Of a stretch of DNA of 64,000 bases, positions 1 through 12,183 are shown one piece after another. The DNA lies in the NCBI RefSeq assembly GCF_011397635.1, contig NC_064770.1:35612598-35676597 (forward strand), in the 5' to 3' direction. The notes beneath the pieces are model-generated. The model saw only the letters and a program-made list of their open reading frames with translations. It did not search any database and was not told the origin of the DNA. A program made the position numbers and the translations under genes. This stretch comes from Epinephelus fuscoguttatus (Eukaryota > Chordata > Actinopteri > Perciformes > Serranidae). The stretch's first letter is position 1. Each line of letters opens with the position of its first letter.

Positions 1-398
1 CCAACTGAGCATGGTTTAAACACCACAGCCTACCTGAGTATTGTTGCTGAGCGTGTCCATCCCTTTATGACCACAGTGTACCCATCTTCTGATGGCTACT
101 TCCAGCAGGATAACGCACCATGTCACAAAGCTCACATCATCTCAAACATGACAATGAGTTCACTGTACTCCAATGGCCTCCACAGTCACCAGATCTCAGT
201 CCAATAGAGCACCTTTGGGATGTGCTGGAACGGGAGATTCTCATCATGGATCAACTGTGTGATGTCATCATGTCAATATGGACCAACATCTCTGAGGAAT
301 GTTTCCAGCACCTTGTTGAATCTGTGACACCAAGAATTAAAAGGGGGTCCAACCTGGTACTGGCAAGGTATACCTAATAAAGTGGCCAGTGAGTGTAT
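1..398 (+). mobile_element. Tc1/mariner transposon, 3' part of a decayed transposase plus terminal repeat
   Basis: The stretch encodes the end of a Tc1-type DDE transposase. It shows the block QWPPQSPDLSPIEHLWDVLE, with the family's D-P-x-x-P-I-E-H-L-W signature around the last catalytic acidic residue. An upstream piece reading QDNAPCHKAH is in a different frame, so there is at least one frameshift near position 120-150. The final bases, CCTAATAAAGTGGCCAGTGAG at about 374-394, match the terminal repeat type common to fish Tc1-like elements. The 5' part lies outside the window. It is not a functional gene. Confidence 0.85.
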
Positions 399-2582
399 AT
401 ATTATGTGTAATTCCACTGCAGGTTTGATCTTAAATTTCATAAAAGGTGATATTAAAAAGTCTTAAACTGAACTTGGTTCTATCTGCAGACACCCTGGTT
501 ACATCTTGTTCCACTGGACCTTGGTCTAATATTACTCGTACCCTCTTTGTGCCTCTACTCCTGACAAATAAAGCATCTTCACAGCTAACACTCCAGTGTG
601 CACTTATCTGATGCATTGAGGTGGAGGCTCCACTGCCACATCTTTTCACATGGTCTAAAATTTGTAGTGACACCTCCTAGTTACAGGTTTCATGAGTGCA
701 AAGAGATTTTCTCTCACAGCCTCCACATCAGTGAGCACATGGTGTGTGCATGCTGGGGATGAGTCAGCGTGCAGTTTTCCTCTCAAATTTGACAAACAAG
801 AGGTCAGTCTAAATTTTAGTGTGTTAAGGAAATACTTTCTGTTTATATGTGTCACACTAAAGCCTGTGACAATTTTCAGTCCTCATCAAAGTGCTGAAAA
901 TAAGCCTGAACTCCTGAAGGGTTTGTGATACTCCTCATGGGGGCTAGTTGAGCGGTTTGGGTCTCCAGCATTAAAATAAACACCTGCTGTGTTGGTGTCT
1001 TCTCTCTTATGCAAGACTGTGATGCCTTACCGTGGGCTTAGTATTATGAAAACCCAAACACCATTTTTAAAAATCCTTGGGTCATATTACAAACACAAGC
1101 ATGTTCAGCTGAAATTACCAGCATAACAGCTGCATATTCCTTGTGTAGGATGTGCTCTGAGCTGGTGCCACCAAGTGGAAAATGTGAGTAATGTAAAATT
1201 ATAATCCAGCTCTGTTGCTACTGAGGAATTTAAAGCTTCCAGGCTGGTTCTAATTATAGTCAGCTATATCACAGACTCAATCTCTACGATGCCAAAGTGG
1301 CTATAAGAGCTCAACTGGAGTTCCTTTTTGAATATATGTATGGTAAGAAGGTGTCCCCGTGTGTCGCAAGTTAATTCATGTGATCAATATAAAAGCAGGT
1401 CTCATTGTTGGAGCAGCCAATGTGTCCATTAAGGACCTTTCAACCCTCAGCTATCAGGTAATTAGTACTACCCTCTCTTGCCTCCTGCTCTTTTCTCTCT
1501 TTCTTAACCTCCTTTTCTCCTCTCCATCCCTCATCACTCTCCCTCTCTGTCCTCTGTTCCCCGCTCTCCCTCTCGTCTTACAGGTCCGCAGGCAGCGGAT
1601 CAGGTCCCTGCAGACTCCGACACCGCAGCTCGGAGACTACACACTTCTCCTAATGAGGGACAAAATGGGTTTGCAGTCTCGATTCGACTGTAACACCGGC
1701 TCCATAGTGGATACGATCGTAAATCGATTTAGTCGGGGTAGTGTGTGTGTGTATGAGTATAGATACACAAAGGCAATTTCCTGTTCAGGGTTACAATGCT
1801 TTTGGACTGTTTGACCTACACGGGGGTTTTAAAAAATGAAAGAGTGACTTCTGGCTTGTAGCTTTGGTTTGGTGCCTATGAATGCAGTGTGTGGAACACT
1901 TTTAATTATTAGAGGTACTGTTTGACATTTCAGGAAATAACCATTTTCTCTTTCTTGTCAAGAGTTAGACGAAAAGATTGAAGCCACTGTCATGAATGTC
2001 TGCTCACTATTAAAACTACTACAAGCAGCAAGTTAGATTAACTTATCATAAACACGTTAGCACAGCTGGAAACTTTTATGGAAATAACTTCTTGTCATAT
2101 TTTCTTAAACTACCACACCGTATGACATGAGACTGATAGTCTGAGAAAAAATCCTGTTCCTCCTTCTTCTTTAGTGCATCTTCAGACATTTGCAAGACTT
2201 TACTGCAGCTGAAGAAAAGCAACCAACCAGAGCCGAGGATTTTGCTCCGGCTGCTGGGCAGTACTTCATTTTGGCTTGGCTGTTTTCAACATGGGTCACA
2301 AACTTTCTAATTTTCACAGCTAAAAGTAGAAGTCCGGTATTTTGCACTTTGAGCCCCATTTCTGGGTTGTTTATGATGAAATAGAGTGGTTAAGACCAAA
2401 ATAGTGACGATTGCTCCTTTTCGGAAAATTTGGCTTTCCCTAGCCTGGCTTAACACTGCTGCCTATGGCCATGTGTGAGCCTGTCCTAAAATCACCCTAA
2501 ACGTTCGCTTTCAAAGCCATGAAACTCACTGAGTGGTCAGTGGTGTTCGTTGATGTTCTGAAGAAAAATCGTAGCAAACTGT
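399..2582. other. No gene recognised; intergenic DNA
   Basis: I find no convincing coding exon here. There is a pyrimidine-rich tract at about 1470-1580 followed by CAG at 1581-1583, which resembles a splice acceptor, but the frame after it (to about 1740) has no protein family I recognise. The remainder is unremarkable AT-rich DNA. Confidence 0.5.
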
Positions 2583-3150
2583 GACACACAGAGCTGGATT
2601 GGCAAGTTGATCCAAGGTGCTCAATTTTCCGCCTCGTAGGGTAGACATATTGGCAGAACCTTTTTAAACAATTTTTAAACAGACCGAGGCGGCCTTCCGC
2701 AACAGGAGGGGCTGTTGATGACGCCGCACGTGCGAGCCACTGGCGGTGGATAAACAGGAAACAGCTGATAGCAGGAATTAGCGAGCAGCTAGTAGCAAGA
2801 GGGAAACACAAACCTGACAGACACTGTAAAGATGAGCAACTGGGGAGACAAGGAATTGCGCGCCCTCCTTGTCCTCACAAACAAAGAGGCCATTAACCGT
2901 CAGATGACGGGGACGGTGAAGAACGGGCTGACTTATGAGAGAATCGCCGAAGGACTGACCAGCCGCGGCTTCCCTCCCACGTCACTGTTTACGTCACACG
3001 CTGAGCTACACGTTTTGTTACTTGCTCACGCCCTCCATTGCCCCGAAAAAGGCGCATTCTGTATAAACAAAAGTAGGTAGGCGGCATTTTGCTGCACTCC
3101 CCGATTTTGTTTTTATACTGCCAATGCTGAAAGAAGACTGATTGGGCTTT
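2583..3150 (+). mobile_element. Myb/SANT-ORF transposon family, copy 1 (PIF/Harbinger-like, non-autonomous)
   Basis: This segment is closely similar to 34862-35420 (same strand) and to 42205-42790 (opposite strand). Similarity starts at the ACACAGAG block and ends in GATTGGGCTTT at about 3150. Both outer ends are divergent or missing compared with copy 2, so this copy has lost its terminal inverted repeats. It contains the shared ORF at 2832-3080. Assignment to PIF/Harbinger rests on the 3-bp target duplication of copy 2 and on the Myb-like ORF. Confidence 0.7.
2832..3080 (+). CDS. Transposon-borne 82-aa ORF with Myb/SANT-like N-terminus (copy 1)
   Basis: The 82-codon ORF begins MSNWGDKELRALL and contains GTVKNG and ERIAEGL. 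This matches the start of the Myb/SANT-like (Myb_DNA-bind_4) domain common in fish transposon-derived proteins: W at residue 4, then E-x-R-A-L-L, then G-T-V-x-N and a Y/C-x-x-I-A-x-x-L helix. The last part of a full domain is missing; after SRGF (about residue 47) the sequence reads into PPTSLFTSH, which I do not recognise. Two further copies, at 35098 and 42529, keep the same start, length and stop. It could be the first exon of the Myb-like protein that PIF/Harbinger elements encode, retained in a deletion derivative. Translation is not shown. Confidence 0.45.
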   Translation: MSNWGDKELRALLVLTNKEAINRQMTGTVKNGLTYERIAEGLTSRGFPPTSLFTSHAELHVLLLAHALHCPEKGAFCINKSR

Positions 3151-4288
3151 GACTGTTAAGAAGCAGAAAAATAATTTGATTAAAAGCCTGAATTCTTTCT
3201 TCATGTGCAACATGTTAGTCTGGAGGTCTAAGCTGGTGTCCTCTCACAGAGTTGGTGATTCAAACTAAACTTTCATCTCTGTCAGAGAAAACTGATCTGA
3301 GTTCAGACTGTTTGCTTACTGCACAGCTACACTCACTGATAACTGAGCTACACTCACAGATAACCGCTGCCATTCAGCAGCTAACAAGCGGAGCTAGCTG
3401 CTAACAGCCATCTTGCAACTAACAAACTCCACAAATCCATTCAGCAGCTCCACCATCCACAGTCAGACACACACTGCTGCTTATTTACTGCTGAATTACA
3501 GCTCACAACTTGCACCAACAGCTGATGTTGCTCCAGTGTGAGTGTTTTTGCTGGCTACTGAAACATCCTGGTGCAGACTATTTACTGGAGTTTACCAGCC
3601 CGTCGCTCCTGTGGCATTTAAAGAGAGTTACAAAAACGGACATTCTCGGCTTTTAATTTCTGATAGTCCACTACTAACATTTACATCACGTCTTGTCTCA
3701 TCTCGTCAACGGAAATTAAACATAGATTTCGTCTTAGTTTGTATTATCAAGATCTATTCCAAGCTCGTCATTGTCTAGTTTTCATCATGGAAAAAAGGTT
3801 GACGAAACTTTTTCGCAAAAAGTTCATGTTATCTTGTGTGTTTAATCAAATCTGGAGCGTAAGAACGACATGTTCCAGTGTTACGAGGGCAACATCTGGA
3901 CTATGTCTTGACCAGGATAACTGACCTGTCAGTCATATACGTGCCTGTAACACCACAACGTGTTGTTTTTATGCTTTGGTTTTTGTACAGATGAAACAAG
4001 GGAGCATCCACTCCAAAAAAAAGTTTTCTTGGATGCTTCTTTTCCACCATAACTTCCACCGTACTCCTAGCTGCTGCTCCATCTCTACCATCCTCCCCCT
4101 TCCCCATTCCCTCTCCCTGATGGCGATAGGCTTAATCATCACTGCGTGAACTTGTTTGGCGAAGGGTTGAATATAATGGATGCTCATAAATCCTGCACTC
4201 CTGCTTTAAATGATCTTGGGATGATCAAAAGTTGAGGCCACTTAAAGTTCAAAATAGTACAGGCACACAGGCACAGATAAGTCTTCAC

Positions 4289-4290
<2 letters not shown>
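3151..4290. other. No gene recognised; probably old transposon sequence
   Basis: There is no coding exon. The part around 3660-3860, with the words CTCGTCAACGGAAATTAAACA and CGAAACTTTTTCGCAAA, resembles a dispersed fish DNA-transposon sequence, but I could not define its ends. The rest is featureless. Confidence 0.35.

Positions 4291-4329
<39 letters not shown>
4291..4329. repeat. (AC)n microsatellite
   Basis: About 19 uninterrupted AC dinucleotides, a typical fish microsatellite and likely length-polymorphic. Confidence 0.97.
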
Positions 4330-4331
<2 letters not shown>

Positions 4332-4879
4332 CAGGCAGATAGACATGAACTCACCGGCGCACACACATTGTCCAGATGGTGCAACCCAAGGGCATTCCAG
4401 GAAACGGCTGCAAATGGTGACTGATGCAGCAGAAGGTCTCGAGGACAGTTCACATGTCTCGCTATATATATTTATGCATCTATGTATTTATGCAAGGGCA
4501 CGGCAGTTATCCTGGCCTTGGCTTGACACAGACAAGGAGCACACAGCAGCTGTTGGCCCAAGTGATTCCAAAACGGTGACCTGCCCAGCTGGTTGGCCGT
4601 CCCCAGCTGGTTGCCTGTGGAGGGAGCTGACAAGTTAGAGGGAGAAATAAAGGAAGGAGATAGAGGTGGTCTGAAGGAGCAGGAAGACGTACTGTATCAA
4701 AGCAGGGGCAAGGAAAAGGCAAGGATATCAGGATCAGCTGCCAGGAGAAAATGTCAGCACGTTTTTGCAAGCAACGTGACATTTTCACGTTTCATGTGTC
4801 ATATCAAAGTTTCTAAAGTGATATAGTTTTTGAGCTGACTTTTGTCATCTTGACAATGGTGGATGGTGGACACCTGCCA

Positions 4880-6810
4880 AGCTGCAAACCACTGTTCAAG
4901 CTCAACAAACAACAAAACCTTTTGTGATTTAGTGACTCATTGCTGCATTTTTAGCAGCCTTTTAGGCACCAGATGTGGGTGTTTAATAGCAACCAGTCAC
5001 TGCCGCAAAAAGCAGTTGTTTTTGTGGAGACATTGCTGCTTATTCTGCTGGGATTGTGCAACCCAAGACTGGTATTGTAAGCCAAAACATGATCTTTTCC
5101 TAACCATAATCAAGTCGTTTTTGTTCCTAAACCTAACCACACGTTAATCACAGTGTTGTTGAACTGTTATGTTTCAGGGTATCCGCGACATGTGTTTTGT
5201 AGCAACCCACCGTGTTCCGGCAGCTTTTCAGGCACGAAAAGCTGTTGTTTTTTGTTGCTTTTTTCTTGACAGGATGATGGCACAAAAAGCTCAAGACATT
5301 GCTTTTCCAGCCGGGATTATGTCCCCCAAGCTGGGTATTTTCAGCCAAAACATGATCCACTACATGTGTTTTGTAGCAACTAATCGCTGTATTTGCAGTG
5401 GCGTTTTAGGCATGAAAGCTGTTGTTTTTTTGTATTTTTGTTTTTTTTACTGCTACATCACTTTTCCAGCTTGTTGACACCCCCCCCCCCCCCCCCCCAA
5501 AGATGGATATTTTAGGCCAAAATATGATCTTTTCCTAACCATAAACAAGTGGTTTTTGTTCCCAAACCTAACCACACATTAATCACATAGTTGTTGAATT
5601 GTTATGTTTTGTAGCAACCCATCACTGTGTTTCCAGCAGCTTTTCAGGCACAAAAAGCTGTTGTTTTTTTGTTGAGACGTTGCTGCTTTTCCTACTACGA
5701 TGGCAAGAAAAGTGGCACAAAATCCACCATAACCAGGTGGTTCTTGTGCCTAAAATAACCACACATTAATCACAGCATCTCTGAAACATAAAGTTTTAAC
5801 ATATCCGCTACACGTGTTTTGTAGCAACCAGTCACTTTCTTTGCAGCAGCTTTTTTTAGGTATGGAAGCTGTTGTGTTTTTTCACCAAGACGTCACTTTT
5901 TCAGCAGGGATTGTGCCCCCCAGGCTGGTAATTTAAGCCAAAACATGATCTTCTCCTAACCATAACCAATTGTTTTTGTCTCTATACCTAACCACACATT
6001 AATCACGGTGTTGTTGAATTGTTACGTTTCAGCATATCCACTACATGTATTTGTAGTAACCAGTCGTCTTGTTTCCAGCAGCCTTTTAGGATCGAAACGC
6101 TGTCGGGTTTTTTTGTCGAGACATCGCTGCTTTTCCTACCTCGACATTAGCAGGAAAAGTGGTTGTTGTTTTACCAAGACATGACTGCTTTTCCTGGCAG
6201 GATTGTGCCCCCCAAGTTGAGCATTTTAGGCCAAACCATGATCTTTTCCCCAAGCATAATAAGGTGGATGTTGTGCCTAAAACTAGCCACACATTAATCA
6301 CAGTGTTTTTGAAACATGAAGTTTTTCCATATCCGTTAGACGTGTTTTGTAGCAACCAGTCACTTTCTTTGCAGCTGGTTAGTCATGAAAGCTGTTGGGT
6401 TTTTTTTACCAAGACATCACTTTTTGTAGCAACCAGTGGCTGTGTTTCCAGCAGCTTATCAGGCAGGAAAAGCTGTTGTATTTTGTCGAGACATTGCTGC
6501 TTTTCCTACTGCGACAATGGCAGGGAAAGTGGTTAATGTGTGGTTATTTTAGGCACAAAAAACACCTGGTTTTGGTGGATTTTGTGCCTAAAATAACCAC
6601 ACATTAATCACAGCGTTTCTGAAACATGAAGTTTTAACATATTCACTACATGTGTTTTGTAGCAACCAGTAGCTTTTTTTGGTATGAAAGCTGTTGTGTT
6701 TTTTCACCAAGATATCACTTTTTCAGATGGGATCGTGCCCCCCAGGCTGGTAATTTGAGCCAAAACATGATCTTCTCCTAACCATAACCAAGTGGTTTAT
6801 GTGGCTAAAC
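4880..6810. repeat. Degenerate tandem array of a long (about 250-400 bp) repeat
   Basis: A block recurs about seven or eight times in the same orientation. It holds TTTTGTAGCAACC, then CAGCAGCTTTT, then GAAAAGCTGTTGT, then GACATTGCTGC, then GATTGTGCCCCCCA, then AAGCCAAAACATGATCTT, then CCTAACCATAACCAAG, then CCTAACCACACATTAATCAC. Copies begin near 4960, 5195, 5370, 5605, 5815, 6050, 6345 and 6650. They differ by substitutions and internal deletions. All ORFs here are incidental. Confidence 0.8.
5480..5498. repeat. Poly-C tract (19 C)
   Basis: A run of 19 C residues within the long-repeat array, at a position where other units carry GTGCCCCCCA. It is likely an expansion of that short C run, and its length is prone to sequencing error. 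Confidence 0.95.
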
Positions 6811-7244
6811 ATATCTGCTTCATAATAACATGAAATGTATTTGCAGAAGCGTAAAATACCAACATTTTTTTCGCAGTTGGGTTGGGAGATAACACCCTTA
6901 TTATCATTCTCCCCTTTACAAATTGGTGACAACACTGGCTATGTTCATTCATTTAAGTCTTAGAAAATAATCTGTCTCTGCATGAGGTGAAAACAAAACA
7001 GAAGCAACTCATACATAACTCAGAAATGAATTATCTGGCTCTGAGTGTCTTTGCAACGTGCAACAAAACAAAACAAAAAAACGTGACATGCAGAAACTTT
7101 GGTTGTTTATATGCTTTAACTCTGCTTGAGTACTTTTATTCTTAAGTTTTCTTTGTAAAAAAAAAACTCAATGGAGTACTTTGTTATAGCTGCAAAGTCT
7201 AAGCCCATTACAACCAGAAAGCAAAATGGATGATGGAAAATGAT

Positions 7245-7610
7245 AGGGGTTAAGGAACAAGGTCAAGAAAGTCGAAGGAGGAGGCGAGGAGAGAAATGAG
7301 AGGAGGCCTGGGAAGCGGAGGAGGTGCAGCCAAGCAAAAACTCCCTGGGTAATTAAGGATTTTGAGAACAGGGAGGATGAGAAGGAAGGATACAGGGGTG
7401 TGAGAGGAGAGGAGATCTGAGGTGAAACAGGTGAGAGAAGGTAGGCGTGTTAGGCTGTGGTGAGAGTGTGCCGTACAAGAGGTGGAGTGAGGACAAAGAT
7501 GCAAGGAATGAACGAATGATAGATGAGGTGAGGATGGAGATGGAGGAAGGAGAGAGGGGAGGAGGGGCATGGCAAAGAGGAAGAGAGTTATAGGGTGCAA
7601 AGGAGGATAT
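7245..7610. repeat. Polypurine (GGA/GAAG-rich) tract
   Basis: About 360 bases are strongly biased to A and G on the plus strand (GGAGGAGGCGAGGAGAG and similar words). The complementary strand yields Pro/Ser/Leu-rich ORFs that reflect composition only. Such tracts can form triplex-type DNA; that is inference. Confidence 0.8.
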
Positions 7611-8869
7611 CCTCTTTTTGGTAAGAGGCTGCTGTGACAAATTGACAGTCATTCAAACTGACACCTACAGCAGAGATGAAACCATGTCTGAGCAAGCATG
7701 ACTGGACAAGAATAATCATCACACTTACTGATGTGGCTCACAACATTTAGCCAGACTCCTGAGAGACTAAACTTAATTAACTGAGGAGACAACTGTCGTG
7801 ACAACACAAGAAAGTATCTGTGATTGCAAGCAATACATATTTTAACAGATTATTACAGCGTCAGCCGAGTTTACTCTGCTGTCTCTGCTAAGAGTGCACA
7901 AATATCTGGTTCAATATTGATGTTTTACTCTGGTTTAGCTGCTTGAGAGACTAGTGTGTTGGTTTGACTGTGCATCAAAAGAGATTTGGGAATCAAAGCT
8001 GTGCCATTTAGGAGCTTTCGCAGTGCATAGTGTTCTTCAAGCGTGCAGATTTGCAAATGAGATTAAGGGATGTCTTCCTGCAAGACACCAGATGCAGAAA
8101 ACATGTGACAAATTGTAGATTTTCTGTCCTACCCCAAACTAAGAACCTGACACTCTGCTACTGTGCAGTGCAAACATTAATTATTCCTTGCTCGAAGTGG
8201 CAGGGTAACCTTCAAAAATGGTACATGAATCCCTTAATTATGCATATCAGTGCTAAATGAAACATTAAGCTGTGGGGATGTAGTTCTCCCAGCAAAACCT
8301 TCAGGAGAGCTCACACAAATGCAGCTTTTAAACACTTACCTGTTAAAAGCATCCCTCTTTTCTCTGTCTCTCGCATTCTCTCACTCCCACAGACACACAG
8401 CAACACACACACTATGAGGACGCTGTTATGTAGGCCTGGTGTACTGAGACACAAAAATCTGAACCATGTGATACAACTGGGGCAGCTGTTAAATCAACTT
8501 TTCCATTAATTTGTAACACCCAAACTAGTTTGTGTGGTTGGACAGGCCCTCAGGAGCCATGCCATAGTGGCTGAACTGTGTTACTACAACTTCTGGGTCC
8601 GTTGCGTGATGATGCCATTGGGCCCAAAAAGACTCACGACTTATGGTTACTTATGGTGTAAAAGACACGTCTGTATATCGGTGAATACATTTTTTGAGCA
8701 TCACAACACTCGCAAAATGACTTAACGTCACTACTGAGATTTGATCCATTCGATTCGATAACATTTCAAAAGTTTAGAAGAGCTGCACAAATAAATCATT
8801 TCGAGTTAACGAGGGGCTGGACAAAAGTTAACCAGCGTGGCAGGCAGAAGTCTCTAGTATGCCTGATCT
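7611..8869. other. No gene recognised
   Basis: I see no coding exon, RNA gene or clear transposon end. Short ORFs at 8030 and 8534 lack recognisable domains. Confidence 0.4.
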
Positions 8870-9035
8870 ATTTATTTTCTATTTATTTTATTTAATAAAT
8901 ATTTGTTTAATAACTAAATGTATTTATTTATAAATTTATTTATTTATTTTTATCTATTTATAAATGTATTTATTTTGAATTAATAATAAATAAAATTTAT
9001 TTAATTTAATAAATAAAATAAATAATAATCAGTAA
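8870..9035. repeat. AT-rich (TTTA)n-like low-complexity DNA
   Basis: Imperfect TTTA/ATTT words fill the interval, changing to AATAAATAAA in the second half so that the ends can pair with each other. It is almost free of G and C. Confidence 0.9.
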
Positions 9036-9539
9036 TAAGAGGCAGATGTTGCTATTGCATTAATGTATGTAATGTCACCAACATTGGAAATTAAAATTAA
9101 GACAGTTTATGAGGTTTGGAAGTTTAGAGTTCTGATGGCCCAGGAGACAGAGAGCCACAAGATGCTGCGGCCATACCTGCTGCCATCTATACGACTGATA
9201 TCTCCAAACAATTCTCACCAAAAAAAAAACTAGATTGATAATTGATCTGTCCCTTTGAGGTGTTGAAATTGCATCCAATCATGAAATGTTGCATCTGCGC
9301 TTTATATCAAATTCTACTCTCATACTGTAGTATGTGTAGCTTATAGGGTTGCAGCGATATACGGGTTTAAAGGTATACCATGATATACAAGTTGACGGCT
9401 ATCATATCGTGTACATTTGCTTATTTATAATATTGAAAAAAATCCAAATGGACGTTGAATCTCCCCTTTATTTTAGTTTCAATTACAGTAAGAAAAACTG
9501 TTTGTTTAACTGTTTGATGTCTTTGTCATAACAATAATA

Positions 9540-9826
9540 ATCATTATGTCAACTTGTCATTAACACAAAAAGAGGTGTATTTCTTGTTAATGTCAACTTG
9601 TCATGACAAAGACATCTTCTGGTAATGTCAGCCTGGTTAATGTCAAGTTGTCATAATCAAGACAACCCAAACAATGTCAACTTGTCATTACAAAAACCAA
9701 ATGACACTCAGTGACAGCAGTCATAAACGTTTATGACATGTACATAATGTTCATGACAGTGTCATGTCATAGTTATGACAGTTTCATGTCACCCTTATGT
9801 AGACACCTTTAAGTAAGGTATTACCG
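9540..9826. mobile_element. Truncated copy of the GGTAACACTTT palindromic hAT-type MITE
   Basis: It shares the words AATGTCAACTTGTCATGAC, CTTCTGGTAATGTCA and AACGTTTATGACATGTACAT with the complete element at 34441-35646. It ends in the diverged terminus AAGTAAGGTATTACC. The left terminus is missing. It appears to sit inside an older sequence with words such as GGTTGCAGCGATATAC (9348) and GTGATACTGTGAAATCGCAA (9866), which look like a hAT-type MITE. Confidence 0.7.
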
Positions 9827-11264
9827 CTCATTCTGACTGATAATAATGTAAATTCTGTGATAACGTGATACTGTGAAATCGCAATATTTTCTGTGACACT
9901 TATATCACTTTTTTTTTATCATATTTGAAGAGCCAGAATAAATGTAGTTGTTTTTGAGGACAAAATAGCCCAACTGCATGGCATAATATTAAATCTTGTT
10001 AACATCAGTTGTAATAGTAAAATGATCTCTGTACCAGAGCTGAATCAAAGCGTATAGGAAGAGAAACCGAGTCACCCCTGTGTGTCATGGATGGATCTGT
10101 CACCCCAGCAGGAGGGTCGGTATGACTCACTCGGTTTTGTCACAGAGGTACTGCCGTGCTAAAAACTTTGGCCAGGCTGACAGTACCCTTGTAGTCGGAG
10201 AGAAGGTTAACGACGTTTGTCAAACGTCACATGGACACTCATAATTGTACTACTAACCGAGCTGATTCAGCTACTCAACCGCAGGGAGCAAGGACAGGCT
10301 AGGTCTGTCTGCATTTATTATCCACTCTGTCTTAGGAGGGGTGCTGATCTAAAGGCCATGGACCAAGCTTCACATCTGTCTGCGCAACAATTTTGCTGCA
10401 CAGTCACATATCCGCCATCTGGAAAAGTTGCCTACCTTTTCTGCCATGATGATGAATAACACGGGGTTTAGTTGACAAGATGATGTAGACGAGATCTGCT
10501 GTGTTTGTGTGATGAACGTGACTGAACAATGATGAACTGTAAGCATTGTTGTGGACTCATACCATATGTAAAATGGTCTGTGCTGCATTCCACTTGTTCA
10601 TATTTGAAGCAGCTGGTTTTAAAGGACAAGGAATGCATGAAAAAAGAGAGTTTTAGGATCACACAACACACTGTAAGTCTTTCCATTATGCTCTGTCATT
10701 CAGCTTCATTTGTTTTTTTGTCAATATCAAGACCAGGTGAAAGTATTATTTTCCATTTTTATTTTCAGTGCATTTTTCTTTTCTTATTAACCTTTTGCTT
10801 TCCCCAGAGAGGACCCAGTTTTGCTGAGCATTCACTTCCATCAAAACACACACACACACACACACACACTTACAACTGAGGGTTGCTCAGTACAACATCA
10901 GCCATTTATTGCTTGTCAGTGGTCATATAGAGATTAGCAGGTTAAATCCTTTGCTCGTTGGGGGTTCAAAAGACATTTTTGAATATAGGGATGCAGATGC
11001 AATATAGATTAAATATTTGATTAAAATTGTCATAGTTAGTCCTCGGTGGCGTTGAGACGGCAAACCCCTGATCAGAATCCGTATCTGTCCTGAAGATGCA
11101 TCTCATGCTAGAGACAGAGCAACACTGCCTCTCTGTGGAAGCTCAAACAACTGCAGGTCAAAATATTAGTTTGAGATACCCAGACATTGAAGAAGTTGAT
11201 ATACCATCAAGAGGGGGTGATCACAAGAAGAAGATTCAGTATCACCTCAATGAGGACTGTGATA
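9827..11264. other. No gene recognised
   Basis: There is no supported exon. A CA microsatellite lies at 10845-10869; otherwise the sequence is unremarkable. Confidence 0.4.
10845..10869. repeat. (CA)n microsatellite
   Basis: About 12 CA dinucleotides. Confidence 0.95.
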
Positions 11265-11560
11265 TTAAAGGCACAGTTCAGCCTAAAATCAGAAATGCAT
11301 ATTTTCCCTCTTACTTGTATCAGTATTTATTCATCTAGATTTTTTTTTTTGTGAGTGTTGGAGATATCGGCCGAAGAGATGTCCACCGTCTCTCCAGTCC
11401 AATCACAACCCACTTTCTCAAGATAATCCACAGACCTTGGCAGAGCAGTTTCATGAAGAAACAATTTCATTTCTAACAAACTACACCCACCAGTCGAATC
11501 ACCACGCAGAAGGAAGTGTGCATCTTCTGCTAGCTCACGTGGTGAAGAAAGAGCTGGGCC
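11265..11560. mobile_element. One arm of the TTAA-flanked fold-back element family
   Basis: It begins at TTAAAGGCACAGTTCAGCC and continues through AAAATCAGAAATGCATATTTT, GGAGATATCGGCCGAAGAGATG and GAAGGAAGTGTGCATCT. These match both arms of the complete element at 17375-18485. The second arm is absent, so this is a half copy, directly followed by a LINE tail. Confidence 0.75.
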
Positions 11561-11589
11561 TAAAGGCAAGCCCGTTGATTTGATGGTCC

Positions 11590-12030
11590 ATCCACGTCCA
11601 AACCCTCACCTATGGTCATGAGCTCTGGGTAATGCCTGTAGGAATGAGATCGTGGATACAAGTGGCCGAAATGAGTTTCCTTCAAAGGGTGTCTGGGCTC
11701 AGCCTTAGAGATAGGTTGAGGAGCTCGGAGTAGAGCTGCTGCTCCTTCGTATCAAAAGGGCTCAGTTGAGGTGGTTCGGGCATCAGATCATGATGCCTCC
11801 TGGGCGCCTCCTGTTAGTGGCATGTCCCACAGGTAGGAGGCCCCGGGGCAGACCCAGAGCACACTGGAGGGATTACGTATCTCATCTGTTCTGGGAACGC
11901 CTCGGGGTCCCCCAGGAGGAGCTGCAAAGTGTTGCTGGGGAGAGGGACGTCTGGAATGCTTTGCTCGGCCTGTTGCTCCCGTGACCTGGCCTTGGATAAG
12001 TGGTTGAAAATGAATGCATGGATATGCAGT
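11590..12030 (+). mobile_element. Non-LTR retrotransposon (fish LINE) 3' end, decayed
   Basis: This is the C-terminal end of a reverse-transcriptase polyprotein. The open stretch at 11766-11984 reads MRWFGHQIMMPPGR, then CPTGRRPRGRPRAHWRDYV, then WERLGVPQEEL, a block very common in fish LINEs of the RTE/Rex type. Upstream words (CACCTATGGTCATGAGCTC) belong to the same ORF with frameshifts. The element ends near ATGGATATG at about 12030. The clade assignment is tentative; the LINE identity is firm. Confidence 0.8.
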
Positions 12031-12037
12031 GGATAGG

Positions 12038-12183
12038 TTGAAACTTGGCTATGGTTAGGGAAAATGTTTTGGCTTAAAATGTCTGGTTGAGGGCACAATC
12101 CCTGCTGGGAAACCAGCAATGGGTCACGGAAAAACACCCATGTTTGGTGCCTAAAAAGCCGCCGGAAACACAGCGATGACTTG
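12038..12183 (-). repeat. Single inverted copy of the 4.9-6.8 kb long repeat
   Basis: Read on the minus strand, it shows GTTTCC then GGCTTTTTAGGCACC, then GGGATTGTGCCC, then AAGCCAAAACAT and CCTAACCATAGCCAAG, in the same order as units at 4880-6810. It shows that the unit is dispersed as well as tandem. Confidence 0.75.

Noticed and set aside
1584-1740. Possible exon after the polypyrimidine tract and CAG at 1581-1583
   Set aside because: The following frame (VRRQRIRSLQTPTPQLG) resembles no family I know, and no partner exons or donor could be linked to it.
7250-7652. Two overlapping minus-strand ORFs rich in Pro, Ser and Leu
   Set aside because: They come from the polypurine tract; the composition explains them.
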